Shown in pieces: positions 9,519 through 17,325 of a stretch of 64,000 nucleotides of DNA (position 1 is its first letter; the number at the start of each line of letters is the position of its first letter). The stretch spans positions 186,001-250,000 of the forward strand of contig JAXLTY010000001.1 in the NCBI GenBank assembly GCA_046329815.1. Reading direction: 5' to 3'. Under the pieces are notes generated by a model. That model did no database searches and was not told where the DNA came from. It saw nothing but the letters and a program-made list of their open reading frames with translations. The stretch is from JADJSS01 sp046329815. Its GTDB lineage: Bacteria > Bacteroidota > Bacteroidia > Chitinophagales > JADIYW01. The translations under genes and the position numbers were made by a program.

Positions 9519-11210
9519 CTAAATACTTATTCCAAACTTGTCTCCTACTTTTTGCGCTATCTCATAACCGGCATCTGCATGACGGAAAATACCCATCGCC
9601 GGATCGTTGAATAATACACGTCTCAGGCATTCATCAGCTCTGTCTGTTCCGTCTGCCAGCACCACCATACCTGCATGCTGCGAGTAACCCATACCCACGC
9701 CTCCACCATGATGAAAACTTACCCATGTTGCACCGCCGCTGGCGTTACTTAATAAATTCAGCAAAGCCCAATCGCTCACTGCATCGCTACCATCCAGCAT
9801 ACTTTCTGTTTCGCGGTTCGGTGATGCCACACTGCCGCAATCCAAATGGTCACGACCAATTACTATTGGTGCTTTTAAAATTCCTTTGCGCACCATATCA
9901 TTAAATTTCAAACCTGCTTTTTCTCTATCGCCTAAACCTAACCAGCAAATACGTGCAGGCAAACCTTGAAAAGAAATGCGCTCCTGCGCATGGTTCAGCC
10001 AATTGATCATCGCCGTATTTTCAGGAAATAATTCTTTCAACGCTTTGTCGGTTTCATAAATATCCTGTGGATCACCACTCAATGCCACCCAGCGAAACGG
10101 ACCTTTGCCTTCGCAAAATAACGGACGAATATATAAAGGCGTAAAACCCTGAAAATCGAATGCGTTTTCCACGCCGCCTTCTTTGGCAAATGCACGGATA
10201 TTATTACCGTAATCAAAAGTTATTGCGCCGCGTTTTTGCATATCCAGCATCAGTTGCACATGGCGCGCCATACTTGCGATGGCTTTTTCAGTATATAAAG
10301 TTGGATTGAATTTTCTAAGTTCTAATGCTTCTTCAAAACTAATATCGTGCGGTACATAACCATTCAGCGGATCGTGCGCGGAAGTTTGGTCCGACAAAAT
10401 ATCCGGTATAATATTATCTTCCAGCAAACGTTTCAACAAGTCGCCTGCATCCATCACCACACCTATCGAAATTGCTTCGCCTTTTGCTTTCGCATCCAAT
10501 GCTTTGTCGCGTGCTTCTTCATAAGTTTCAAACATATAGTCGATATACTTCGTGTCCAAACGCTTTTGAATACTCGCTTTGTTGATGTCCGCGCCTAAGT
10601 ACGTCGCGCCTGCCATCACGGCTGCCAGCGGCTGTGCGCCACCCATTCCGCCAATGCCAGAACTCACCAGTAACTTTCCTTTTAGATTACCATCAAAATG
10701 CTGGCGGCCGCATTCCACAAATGTTTCATACGTTCCCTGTACAATGCCCTGCGAGCCGATATAGATCCACGAGCCGGCAGTCATTTGTCCGTACATCATC
10801 AGGCCTTTGTCGCGCAGTTCATAAAAGTGTTCCCACGTTGCCCATTTCGGCACTAAGTTAGAATTCGCGATCAGCACGCGCGGCGCTTGTGGATGTGTAC
10901 GCACCACGCCAACCGGCTTTCCGCTTTGCACCAGCAGCGAATGTTCTTCATCCAGTGTCAGTAAAATTTCTACGATTTTCTGCAATGCCGGAACGTTGCG
11001 CGCTGCCTGACCGATACCGCCGTACACGACTAAGTCAGCAGGATTTTCCGCCACTTCTGCATCCAAGTTATTTAAGAGCATGCGCAGCGGCGCTTCTGTC
11101 TGCCATGATTTTGCATTAAGTTCCGTTCCGCGCGGTGCTTTATACGTTGGATGCGCTGCATATTGATCTAAGAAATTCTGAAGTGACATATCAAATTTTA
11201 TTTCGTGCAA
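9519..11210 (-). CDS. hutU: Urocanate hydratase
   Basis: Urocanase (EC 4.2.1.49) uses tightly bound NAD+ to convert urocanate to imidazolone propionate in cytosolic histidine degradation. At 563 residues it has the usual family length. Visible motifs are YGGIGQAARN near residue 63, GIGGMGGAQPLA, the ARICW segment (in Pseudomonas urocanase this Cys is in the active site), DHLDCGSVASPNRETES, and ATWVSFHHGGGVGMGYSQHAGM near the C-terminus. An internal Met eight codons in (MSLQNF) is an alternative start. No other hut gene is adjacent, so histidine catabolism is not organised as one operon here. Confidence 0.97.
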   Translation of the reverse strand: MHEIKFDMSLQNFLDQYAAHPTYKAPRGTELNAKSWQTEAPLRMLLNNLDAEVAENPADLVVYGGIGQAARNVPALQKIVEILLTLDEEHSLLVQSGKPVGVVRTHPQAPRVLIANSNLVPKWATWEHFYELRDKGLMMYGQMTAGSWIYIGSQGIVQGTYETFVECGRQHFDGNLKGKLLVSSGIGGMGGAQPLAAVMAGATYLGADINKASIQKRLDTKYIDYMFETYEEARDKALDAKAKGEAISIGVVMDAGDLLKRLLEDNIIPDILSDQTSAHDPLNGYVPHDISFEEALELRKFNPTLYTEKAIASMARHVQLMLDMQKRGAITFDYGNNIRAFAKEGGVENAFDFQGFTPLYIRPLFCEGKGPFRWVALSGDPQDIYETDKALKELFPENTAMINWLNHAQERISFQGLPARICWLGLGDREKAGLKFNDMVRKGILKAPIVIGRDHLDCGSVASPNRETESMLDGSDAVSDWALLNLLSNASGGATWVSFHHGGGVGMGYSQHAGMVVLADGTDRADECLRRVLFNDPAMGIFRHADAGYEIAQKVGDKFGISI

Positions 11211-11273
11211 TTTACAGAAATTTCATTAAACGATACATGATATAGTTGTGGTTGCAGAGTAGTAATTGAATGC

Positions 11274-11972
11274 TTATCTTTTTTTTATAATTTCGATTTC
11301 ATTTCCATCCCTAAACTCGATTTGCTTTTCAATTTCTCCATTTATTTTATAATAAGTCCAAATTCCATCTTTTTGGCTGACCGGCATTTTAACAATTAGT
11401 TCAGAAAATATTCCGGTTTCAGGATCATGAACATAAATTGAACCCAAACCTGGCGCTGCCTTATAAAATCCTTCTGTTTTTAATTGTCCATTTTCAAAAT
11501 ATTCTTGATAAAGTCCAGTCTTACAATAATTACTTGATGAATCATCCTCAATTAAAGATATCGTATAGGTTTCTTTAAGATTACCTTTTGGATAATAAAA
11601 GTTCCAGTTACCTATTGGTCTGTCGTTATAATAATAACCTGTCGTTTTTATTTTTTTATTTGAAAAATATTCTGTCCACTTTCCCTTTCTAACAAAATAA
11701 TCAATTGGTTGCAGCCCTTTTATCTCGCCTTCTCCTAACAAATTATACTTCCTGTCAAAGAATTTATAAACACGGCTTTTATCTGTGTAATATGGAAAGC
11801 AGATAAGCACAGAAGTGTCGCTCGTTAAAAAATAATAGCCGGTGGAATCTTTCCTGACCATGTATTTCGATTCGTAATGATGTCGGACATAAAATAATGT
11901 ATCAATTTGCCCACTGCAATTCAGTGAAAAAAATAGTAATAAAATAATTGATAGTAATTTACTCATGACCAA
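11274..11972 (-). CDS. Secreted MORN-type repeat protein (YwqK-like)
   Basis: A 232-residue exported protein. The N-terminus (from MSKLLSIILLLFF, two codons after the first Met) is a signal peptide. The body has several MORN_2-type repeats with G-x-W/Y-x-x-Y/F-x-x-G/N-x-x-K/L-x-x-x-x-x-Y spacing, for example GKWTEYFSNKKIKTTGYYYN, GNWNFYYPKGNLKET, GLYQEYFENGQLKTEGFY and GIWTYYKINGEIEKQIEF. Such repeats form beta-hairpin stacks, and databases often label them 'YwqK family antitoxin'. There is no evidence of a toxin partner here. It lies alone between hutU and a repeat-filled intergenic region; function unknown. Confidence 0.8.
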   Translation of the reverse strand: MVMSKLLSIILLLFFSLNCSGQIDTLFYVRHHYESKYMVRKDSTGYYFLTSDTSVLICFPYYTDKSRVYKFFDRKYNLLGEGEIKGLQPIDYFVRKGKWTEYFSNKKIKTTGYYYNDRPIGNWNFYYPKGNLKETYTISLIEDDSSSNYCKTGLYQEYFENGQLKTEGFYKAAPGLGSIYVHDPETGIFSELIVKMPVSQKDGIWTYYKINGEIEKQIEFRDGNEIEIIKKR

Positions 11973-12141
11973 TATTGCTTACTTATTATTGATTTTAAAT
12001 CGACTGCTTCCATAAATATACTTTTAAAAGTATAAAATCACTTCGCTTCATCCATCAAATGTTAAATTTTTTCCTCGCTGCGCCTTTGTTGATGTTTTTC
12101 ACCAACAAACCAACCAACCGAAAACACCACCACTATCTCGC

Positions 12142-12181
12142 CCTTCTCCATTTAGAGAAGGTGACTTTGTCGAAGACAAAG
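12142..12181. repeat. Double hairpin in intergenic region
   Basis: Two adjacent perfect stems: CCTTCTC/GAGAAGG (12142-12148 with 12155-12161) and CTTTGTC/GACAAAG (12165-12171 with 12175-12181). No T-run follows, so it does not look like a terminator. It resembles a dispersed REP-like element. The rest of 11973-12267 shows no gene. Confidence 0.6.
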
Positions 12182-12267
12182 ACGGATGAGGCAAAAACAA
12201 TCAACTATCTGTAAATCAACAAAATAACACAATAACAGGTTAAACCAGCACTAAAACCTCAAAAATT

Positions 12268-12435
12268 GTTTCAATTTCTTTACAAATTATTTCAACTATA
12301 TACATCTTTGTTTCAACATCTTTACAAATTGTTTCAATTATATTACTCTCTGTTTCAACTATATTCACTTTTATTTCAATTATATTCACTTTTGTTTCAA
12401 CTATATTCACTTTTGTTTCAATTATAAGAGTCATT
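12268..12435. repeat. 21-bp tandem array 1 (eight units)
   Basis: Eight contiguous units start at 12268, 12289, 12310, 12331, 12352, 12373, 12394 and 12415, exactly 21 bp apart. The plus-strand consensus begins RTTTCAAYTATATT and ends in CACTTTT or a variable segment. The minus strand stays open across the array (12482 to 12240, 80 codons) and would encode heptads such as ETKVNIV. An 80-residue product from a low-complexity array is more likely incidental than a real gene. The array lies 5' of both flanking genes. Confidence 0.9.
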
Positions 12436-12523
12436 CTCTCATTTTTGGAAGTGACATTCAACCGTTTTTTTGTTGTAAACAAAGTAAAAAGTAAGTTCTG
12501 CTATAAATACTGCTTGTATTCTT

Positions 12524-12531
12524 TATGTTTG
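12524..12531 (+). promoter_or_regulatory. Candidate promoter -7 box for the YdcZ-type gene
   Basis: TATGTTTG matches the Bacteroidota -7 consensus TAnnTTTG and lies 20 bp before the ATG at 12552. The -33 region (TTCTG near 12496) is weak. Inferred from sequence only. Confidence 0.4.
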
Positions 12532-12551
12532 CAGTGTACTAAATAAACATC

Positions 12552-12995
12552 ATGGACAAAATCATCTGGATACTGCTGGCTTTTTTATCAGGCACTTTTT
12601 TACCAATACAAGGCGGACTGAACTCAAGACTGGGAAAGGCAGCAGGCAACCCTGTATATGCTGCTTTATTTTCTTTCATCATTGGCACGTTTGGCTTGCT
12701 TATCTACATATTGGTCAGCAGGCAAACAATATCATGGTCAGGTGTTAAAGCAGCACCGACTTATGCATGGCTCGGCGGTTTGTTGGGCGCATTCTACATC
12801 ACTGTCATCATTCTTGCGTTTCCGAAATTAGGTCCGGGTCTGACATTTGGTTTGGTCGTTGCCGGACAAATGATCGTTTCTGTTTTGATGGAACACAACA
12901 ATATACTGGTGGCTCAGCAGAATCCAATCAACGCCATGAAACTGTTAGGCATCGTACTTGTAATTACCGGTGTCATTATTATCCGCAGATATTAA
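12552..12995 (+). CDS. DMT-superfamily transporter, YdcZ (DUF606) family
   Basis: A 147-residue inner-membrane protein with about five hydrophobic helices. It opens with a typical YdcZ/DUF606 start (ILLAFLSGTFLPIQGGLNSRLG) followed by NPVYAALFSFIIGTFGLL. Near residue 75 it has AWLGGLLGAFYITVIILAFPKLGPG, and it ends VLVITGVIIIRRY. Family members are small EamA-like exporters of unproven substrate. It precedes the KOW protein by 18 bp, so the two are probably co-transcribed. The 21-bp array 1 lies just upstream of its promoter. Confidence 0.88.
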   Translation: MDKIIWILLAFLSGTFLPIQGGLNSRLGKAAGNPVYAALFSFIIGTFGLLIYILVSRQTISWSGVKAAPTYAWLGGLLGAFYITVIILAFPKLGPGLTFGLVVAGQMIVSVLMEHNNILVAQQNPINAMKLLGIVLVITGVIIIRRY

Positions 12996-13013
12996 CTCAT
13001 CTAAACATTTATT

Positions 13014-13202
13014 ATGAACAACAAACCTGCAACACATTTAAAAGACGGCGACCAATGTAAAGTTATCGGCGGAACGCATACCGGAAAATCAGGCACGGTA
13101 AGAGATATCAATACTAATAAGACAGGTCATATTACGATCACTGTTGAGCAGAAAAACGGCGTGCGGTTTAAAACGCTTGGAAAGAATGTAGTAGTTGTGT
13201 AA
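13014..13202 (+). CDS. Small KOW-domain protein
   Basis: A 62-residue protein built almost wholly of one KOW motif: LKDGDQCKVIGGTHTGKSGTVRDI followed by two beta strands (HITITVEQKNG, VRFKTLGKNVVVV). KOW folds occur in ribosomal proteins L24/L26 and in NusG and usually contact RNA or protein. This stand-alone form resembles small RPL26-like accessory proteins of Bacteroidota. It follows the YdcZ-type gene by 18 bp. The 62 bp after it show no gene and no clear terminator. Confidence 0.75.
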   Translation: MNNKPATHLKDGDQCKVIGGTHTGKSGTVRDINTNKTGHITITVEQKNGVRFKTLGKNVVVV

Positions 13203-13264
13203 AGGCAAAACTCATATCGAGCGCATTAAAAACTTACAAGAGAAATGTAGCAATTACTCGTAAA

Positions 13265-14506
13265 CTACTTCATCACACTTAGTTTTGCTAAATAAGTTTG
13301 TGTGTCGGATGTAACTGAAATAATATACAAACCGTTTGGTAAATTTTCATCAATAGAAATCGTTTCTTTATTGTTGCTTTCTGTTGAGAAAACCGTTTTG
13401 CCGGTCATATCCGTAATCATCAACAGCACATTTTTAGTTCGTATTTCCGTTGGAACAGTAATTGTAAAATTGCCTGTTGTCGGATTCGGATACAAGTCAA
13501 TACTTTTCACCGTATTATTTCGAATCGCTGTCGGAGTGCTTGGACTTACAATACGATATAAGAAAGCCGTTGTCTTTTGCAATATCATGCGATGCGATGC
13601 CGTATCGCTAACCTGATCAGCAGGATGTCCTAAATGATTGATCGGATAAAACTCTGCGTTGGTTCCAAATCCTTTGATCTTCGGAAATATTTTATTGTCG
13701 CCGTAAAATTGTCCTAAGTGACAAAACACCGCATCAAAGCAACCGACATCAAACGGCACCACCAAATCAGGATTGTTATGGAACGCGATGTACTGAATAT
13801 CTCTGTTATTGTTTAAAAAATTCAAATCAGATATAGCGCCACTGCAGCTTACAATTGCTTTAATGCCTTTCATGGTATAGCCGGAATTTCCACTATTGCC
13901 ATCCAAACCACCGAGCTCTTTATACGCGTTTTTAAAATTAACAGACATCTCTATGGTATCATCTAAGAATACCGTATGCAAAGTAGCGATCGCGCCGGCA
14001 GATGAACCATATATAAAAATCATGTTCGTATCTACTCTATAGCTGTTGCTATTGATGGCTACATCTTTTTTAATATAACGAACTGCAGCTTTTAAATCCT
14101 GTGTAGCTCTTGCAATCGCTTTGTACCAATTGCTTGCCAGTGCAAAATCCAGAAATGGTGTTATTAAAGTAGTTTGCTGTACTCTGTATTCGATATTTGC
14201 CGTTACATATCCTTTTTTAGCAAAAAATTCCGCCGTCTTATTGATCTGCTGGTCGCCTCTGTCGCCGCCGACAAACGAACCGCCATGTACAAAGAAAATA
14301 ATAGGACGCAAAGCTGATGCGGTATCATTTTGCGGCTCGTAAACATCCATCAATAAATTGGTTAATTGATTTTTATTGTCATAATTGCTGCCGTATTGAA
14401 TATCAGCATGTTTAACGAAATTAAAAACTGAATCCAGATAACGTATCTGCGAAAAACCTGAAAAATAAAATACTATTAAAAGAGAAAGTGTAAATACTTT
14501 TTGCAT
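13265..14506 (-). CDS. Secreted alpha/beta-hydrolase (carboxylesterase type) with T9SS type A sorting domain
   Basis: About 413 residues from the Met that begins the signal peptide (MQKVFTLSLLIVFYFSG); an upstream in-frame ATG at 14524 adds six residues. The catalytic region has the oxyanion motif FFVHGGSFVGGDRGD and the nucleophile elbow IYGSSAGAIA. A late His in NHLGHPADQ could complete the triad. The last ~75 residues (IDLYPNPTTGNFTI ... LPNGLYIISV ... KLSVMK) are a Por-secretion type A C-terminal domain, so the enzyme is exported by the type IX system and cleaved or anchored at the surface. The substrate is not predictable beyond an ester. Confidence 0.9.
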   Translation of the reverse strand: MQKVFTLSLLIVFYFSGFSQIRYLDSVFNFVKHADIQYGSNYDNKNQLTNLLMDVYEPQNDTASALRPIIFFVHGGSFVGGDRGDQQINKTAEFFAKKGYVTANIEYRVQQTTLITPFLDFALASNWYKAIARATQDLKAAVRYIKKDVAINSNSYRVDTNMIFIYGSSAGAIATLHTVFLDDTIEMSVNFKNAYKELGGLDGNSGNSGYTMKGIKAIVSCSGAISDLNFLNNNRDIQYIAFHNNPDLVVPFDVGCFDAVFCHLGQFYGDNKIFPKIKGFGTNAEFYPINHLGHPADQVSDTASHRMILQKTTAFLYRIVSPSTPTAIRNNTVKSIDLYPNPTTGNFTITVPTEIRTKNVLLMITDMTGKTVFSTESNNKETISIDENLPNGLYIISVTSDTQTYLAKLSVMK

Positions 14507-14571
14507 ACCTGATTCTTTATACATTAAATATAAAGAATATTTTTTAAATATAGCTTTGCCTATATGTATAG

Positions 14572-15879
14572 TTACTTATCTAACAACCACATTTTGAAAA
14601 TATCAAAATTGGCTGACATCGCGATTGATTTTTTCTTACCGCTAATAATGCTTTTCAGGCGTTCAGGAATTTCTACTGCTTCACCGATTAATGGTTCTAC
14701 CGTTTCGCCAAATTTCACCGGATGCGCCGTTGCTAAAATTACACTGTTAATGTAATATGGATTCAGGTCATTATCTTCTACATATTCGTCCATCGCTTTG
14801 TAACCAACAGCCGTGTGCGGACACAATACATAGTTATATTTTTCAAAAACTTCTTTGATGCACTCAGCCGTTTGGTCGTTGTTGTATGAATAAGCCGTAA
14901 TATCGTTCTGCAATTTCTTCAAGTCATTTCCGTACAAATCCATCAAACGCGCAAAGTTACTCGGATTGCCGACATCCATTGCATTCGATAATGTTTGAAC
15001 GGATCTTTTCGGTTCAAATCTTCCTGTTTCGTAGTACAGCGTAAACACATCATTTGAATTATTTGCTGCAATCATTTTAGTAACAGGCAAACCCATTTTT
15101 TTAGCAAATAAACCTGCTGTCAGATTTCCAAAGTTTCCGCTCGGCACTGAAAAATACAATGGTAAACTTTTGTCGTCCAGTTGTTTGTACGCATAGATAT
15201 AATAAAACGATTGCGGTATCAATCGCGCGATATTGATAGAATTGGCAGATGACAAAGTCAGTTTTTCATTCAGTTCTTCATCTAAAAATGCTTGTTTTAC
15301 CATTGCCTGGCAATCATCAAACGTACCATCGATTTCAATGGCAGTAATGTTTTTGCCCAATGTTGTAAACTGTTTTTCCTGTATATCACTCACTTTTCCT
15401 TTCGGATATAAAATAGTTACCTTGATACCTTCTACATCCAGAAACCCATGTGCCACCGCGCTGCCTGTATCGCCTGAAGTAGCTACCAGCACATTGACTT
15501 CTTTATCGTTATTGCGCAAAAAATAACCGGTGAGCCGGCCCATAAAACGAGCACCGAAATCTTTGAAAGCCAATGTTGGACCTTCAAACAACTCTAAAAT
15601 ATTATAATCGCCTACTTCAATCAATGGTGCATCAAAATTATACGCGTCTTGTATAATCTTATTCAAATCAGCATCCGGAATTGCACCGTCTGTAAGATGT
15701 TTGGCAATATGAAAAGCCATTTCTGTAAATGTGTAATTATCCAGGTTGTTCCAAAATGATTGCGGTAACGGAGAAATCGTTTCAGGCATGTATAATCCGT
15801 TATCTGATGGAAGTCCTTTTAAAACTGCTTCTTTTAAATCTACGTTTGGCGACTGGTGTTTGGTTGAATAGAGTATCAT
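14572..15879 (-). CDS. thrC: Threonine synthase
   Basis: A PLP enzyme (EC 4.2.3.1) converting O-phosphohomoserine to threonine in the cytosol. At 435 residues it has the E. coli-type length. The N-terminus reads MILYSTKHQSPNVDLKEAVL and the PLP lysine is K106 in GPTLAFKDFGARFMG. VATSGDTGSAVAHGF and SVPSGNFGNLTAGLFAKKMG are further cofactor-binding segments, and HTAVGYKAM lies near the C-terminus. Homoserine kinase and dehydrogenase are not adjacent. The 158-bp region upstream, shared with the divergent MpaB gene, shows no attenuator-like leader. Confidence 0.97.
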   Translation of the reverse strand: MILYSTKHQSPNVDLKEAVLKGLPSDNGLYMPETISPLPQSFWNNLDNYTFTEMAFHIAKHLTDGAIPDADLNKIIQDAYNFDAPLIEVGDYNILELFEGPTLAFKDFGARFMGRLTGYFLRNNDKEVNVLVATSGDTGSAVAHGFLDVEGIKVTILYPKGKVSDIQEKQFTTLGKNITAIEIDGTFDDCQAMVKQAFLDEELNEKLTLSSANSINIARLIPQSFYYIYAYKQLDDKSLPLYFSVPSGNFGNLTAGLFAKKMGLPVTKMIAANNSNDVFTLYYETGRFEPKRSVQTLSNAMDVGNPSNFARLMDLYGNDLKKLQNDITAYSYNNDQTAECIKEVFEKYNYVLCPHTAVGYKAMDEYVEDNDLNPYYINSVILATAHPVKFGETVEPLIGEAVEIPERLKSIISGKKKSIAMSANFDIFKMWLLDK

Positions 15880-16037
15880 ATTGATAATTACTAAATAATA
15901 GTACTACAAAATTGCGAAATGTGAAGTTCATAAATTAAACAGACATTATGAAAGATAGTGTATTACTAATTCTTTGTGAAATTGAAAATAAATATATCAA
16001 ATGAATTAGCTATTTTACATAATCTAAAAATTCTGCT

Positions 16038-17282
16038 TTGACGAAACGTTTTGTATATCATCAGCGCGTAAAAAATTCGGTCTGGCCGTCTTTATTTAAA
16101 GTGTTAGGCAGAACAATATTCAACGCACCAAATGTCATTCCTGATAAAAAAAGAATTGACGCTTTTGAAAATTATTTCATGCAAGGCGATGCATTGGCTG
16201 ATAAAGCTGCACAGGAATTATTCATGTCTGACCGGAAACATGTGCAGAGTTTTCGGCTGATGAATAAAGTACTGGAACACGGTATTGATGATGAAGACGA
16301 TGTTCCAACAGCATTCCAACAATTAATAGAAGAAGCCAACACTGATCCTATTTGGCTGGATAGAAATAAAGTAGAAAAAGGTGCGGAAATTTGCAGACGC
16401 TTAGGCAGTCATGCGATGGCAGTACTTGGCGATCTCGCATTGCTTGGTGGTTATGCCAATACCGATATTTCCAAACCTTTAGTATTTACTGGTGCGTTGA
16501 AAGGCGACAGCACTTTTGACCGCATCAGCGAAACTTCGCAGTTCTGGTTTGATGTAACGCGCAAAGGTGCTTTAGAAAAAGGCAACAAAGGTTTTAAATC
16601 TGCCATTCGTGTGCGCATGATGCACGCTATGGTTCGCCAGCGTTTACTGATGCATCCAAAATGGGAAAGCTCAACATGGGGTTGGCCTATTAATGCTGCT
16701 GATTCATTGGCAACCAATGTTGGTTTCAGTATGGCGATGATCTATGGCTGCAAATGGCTTGGTTTTTATTTACCGAACAAAGACATTGAAGCGGTACTGC
16801 ATTTGTGGCGTTACATTGGTTATTTAATGGGCGATGATGCTGACTGGTTGCCGAAAACAACAGAAGAAGGTTTGCAATGTTTATTACTCATTCATTTGTC
16901 CAATGAAAATAATCCGGATGAAGAAAGTAAAACATTGGCGAAAGATTATATCAACAGCTTTAAACCGAAAAGCGATATAAGCAATTGGAAGCAATATGTC
17001 AACGATTATTATTTCTTCATGAAACACAAAGCGTATGCAGAGCTGCTGATTCCTTTTGATCTCTATAAAAAGTTAGATTTGCCATCTTCCAATTTGACAT
17101 GGCTATTAGTTCCATTATTAGAGTTTCCAACGATATTCGTAAAAGACAGATTGAGAGCACTGATTCCGGCATTGCATAAAAGAATAGAACAGGAAGGCGC
17201 GAAAGCGCAGGAAGAAGTGATCAAAACAAGAATGGGCGAACGACAGGCAACGTATGTTCCGAAAGAAAAGATGGAACACTAA
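16038..17282 (+). CDS. MpaB/rubber-oxygenase family protein (DUF2236-like)
   Basis: A 414-residue predicted heme-dependent oxygenase of the MpaB/latex-clearing-protein superfamily. Supporting segments are GDLALLGGYANTDISKPLVF, TSQFWFDVTRKGAL, VRMMHAMVRQRLL with candidate heme-ligand His, WGWPINAADSLATN and WRYIGYLMGDDADWLP. The frame is closed upstream at 16020-16022 and contains no ATG until residue 48, inside the conserved region. TTG at 16038 is therefore the likely start. Substrate unknown; family members cleave or oxidise lipids and polyisoprenoids. It converges with the DUF3556-like gene 43 bp away. Confidence 0.85.
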   Translation: MTKRFVYHQRVKNSVWPSLFKVLGRTIFNAPNVIPDKKRIDAFENYFMQGDALADKAAQELFMSDRKHVQSFRLMNKVLEHGIDDEDDVPTAFQQLIEEANTDPIWLDRNKVEKGAEICRRLGSHAMAVLGDLALLGGYANTDISKPLVFTGALKGDSTFDRISETSQFWFDVTRKGALEKGNKGFKSAIRVRMMHAMVRQRLLMHPKWESSTWGWPINAADSLATNVGFSMAMIYGCKWLGFYLPNKDIEAVLHLWRYIGYLMGDDADWLPKTTEEGLQCLLLIHLSNENNPDEESKTLAKDYINSFKPKSDISNWKQYVNDYYFFMKHKAYAELLIPFDLYKKLDLPSSNLTWLLVPLLEFPTIFVKDRLRALIPALHKRIEQEGAKAQEEVIKTRMGERQATYVPKEKMEH

Positions 17283-17297
17283 TTTTTTTATTTACCT

Positions 17298-17320
17298 ATT
17301 GCGAGGAACGAAGCAATCTG
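17298..17320. repeat. Half copy of the ATTGCGAGG dispersed element
   Basis: ATTGCGAGGAACGAAGCAAT followed by CTG lies between two convergent gene ends. The same arm occurs near 34110 (paired, inverted) and near 43101. Only one arm is present here. Confidence 0.6.
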
Positions 17321-17325
17321 TATAT

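Noticed and set aside
11274..11972. Antitoxin of a toxin-antitoxin pair (YwqK label)
   Set aside because: It has a signal peptide and no adjacent toxin-like ORF; only the MORN-type repeats are supported.
12268..12435. CRISPR array
   Set aside because: Units are contiguous with no spacers, 21 bp is too short, and no cas gene is in the window. The same applies to arrays 2 and 3.
12240..12482. 80-codon minus-strand ORF with heptad repeats as a real coiled-coil gene
   Set aside because: It is entirely array 1; an unrelated array with the same period does not code, so the frame is probably incidental. Kept as a repeat, not a CDS.
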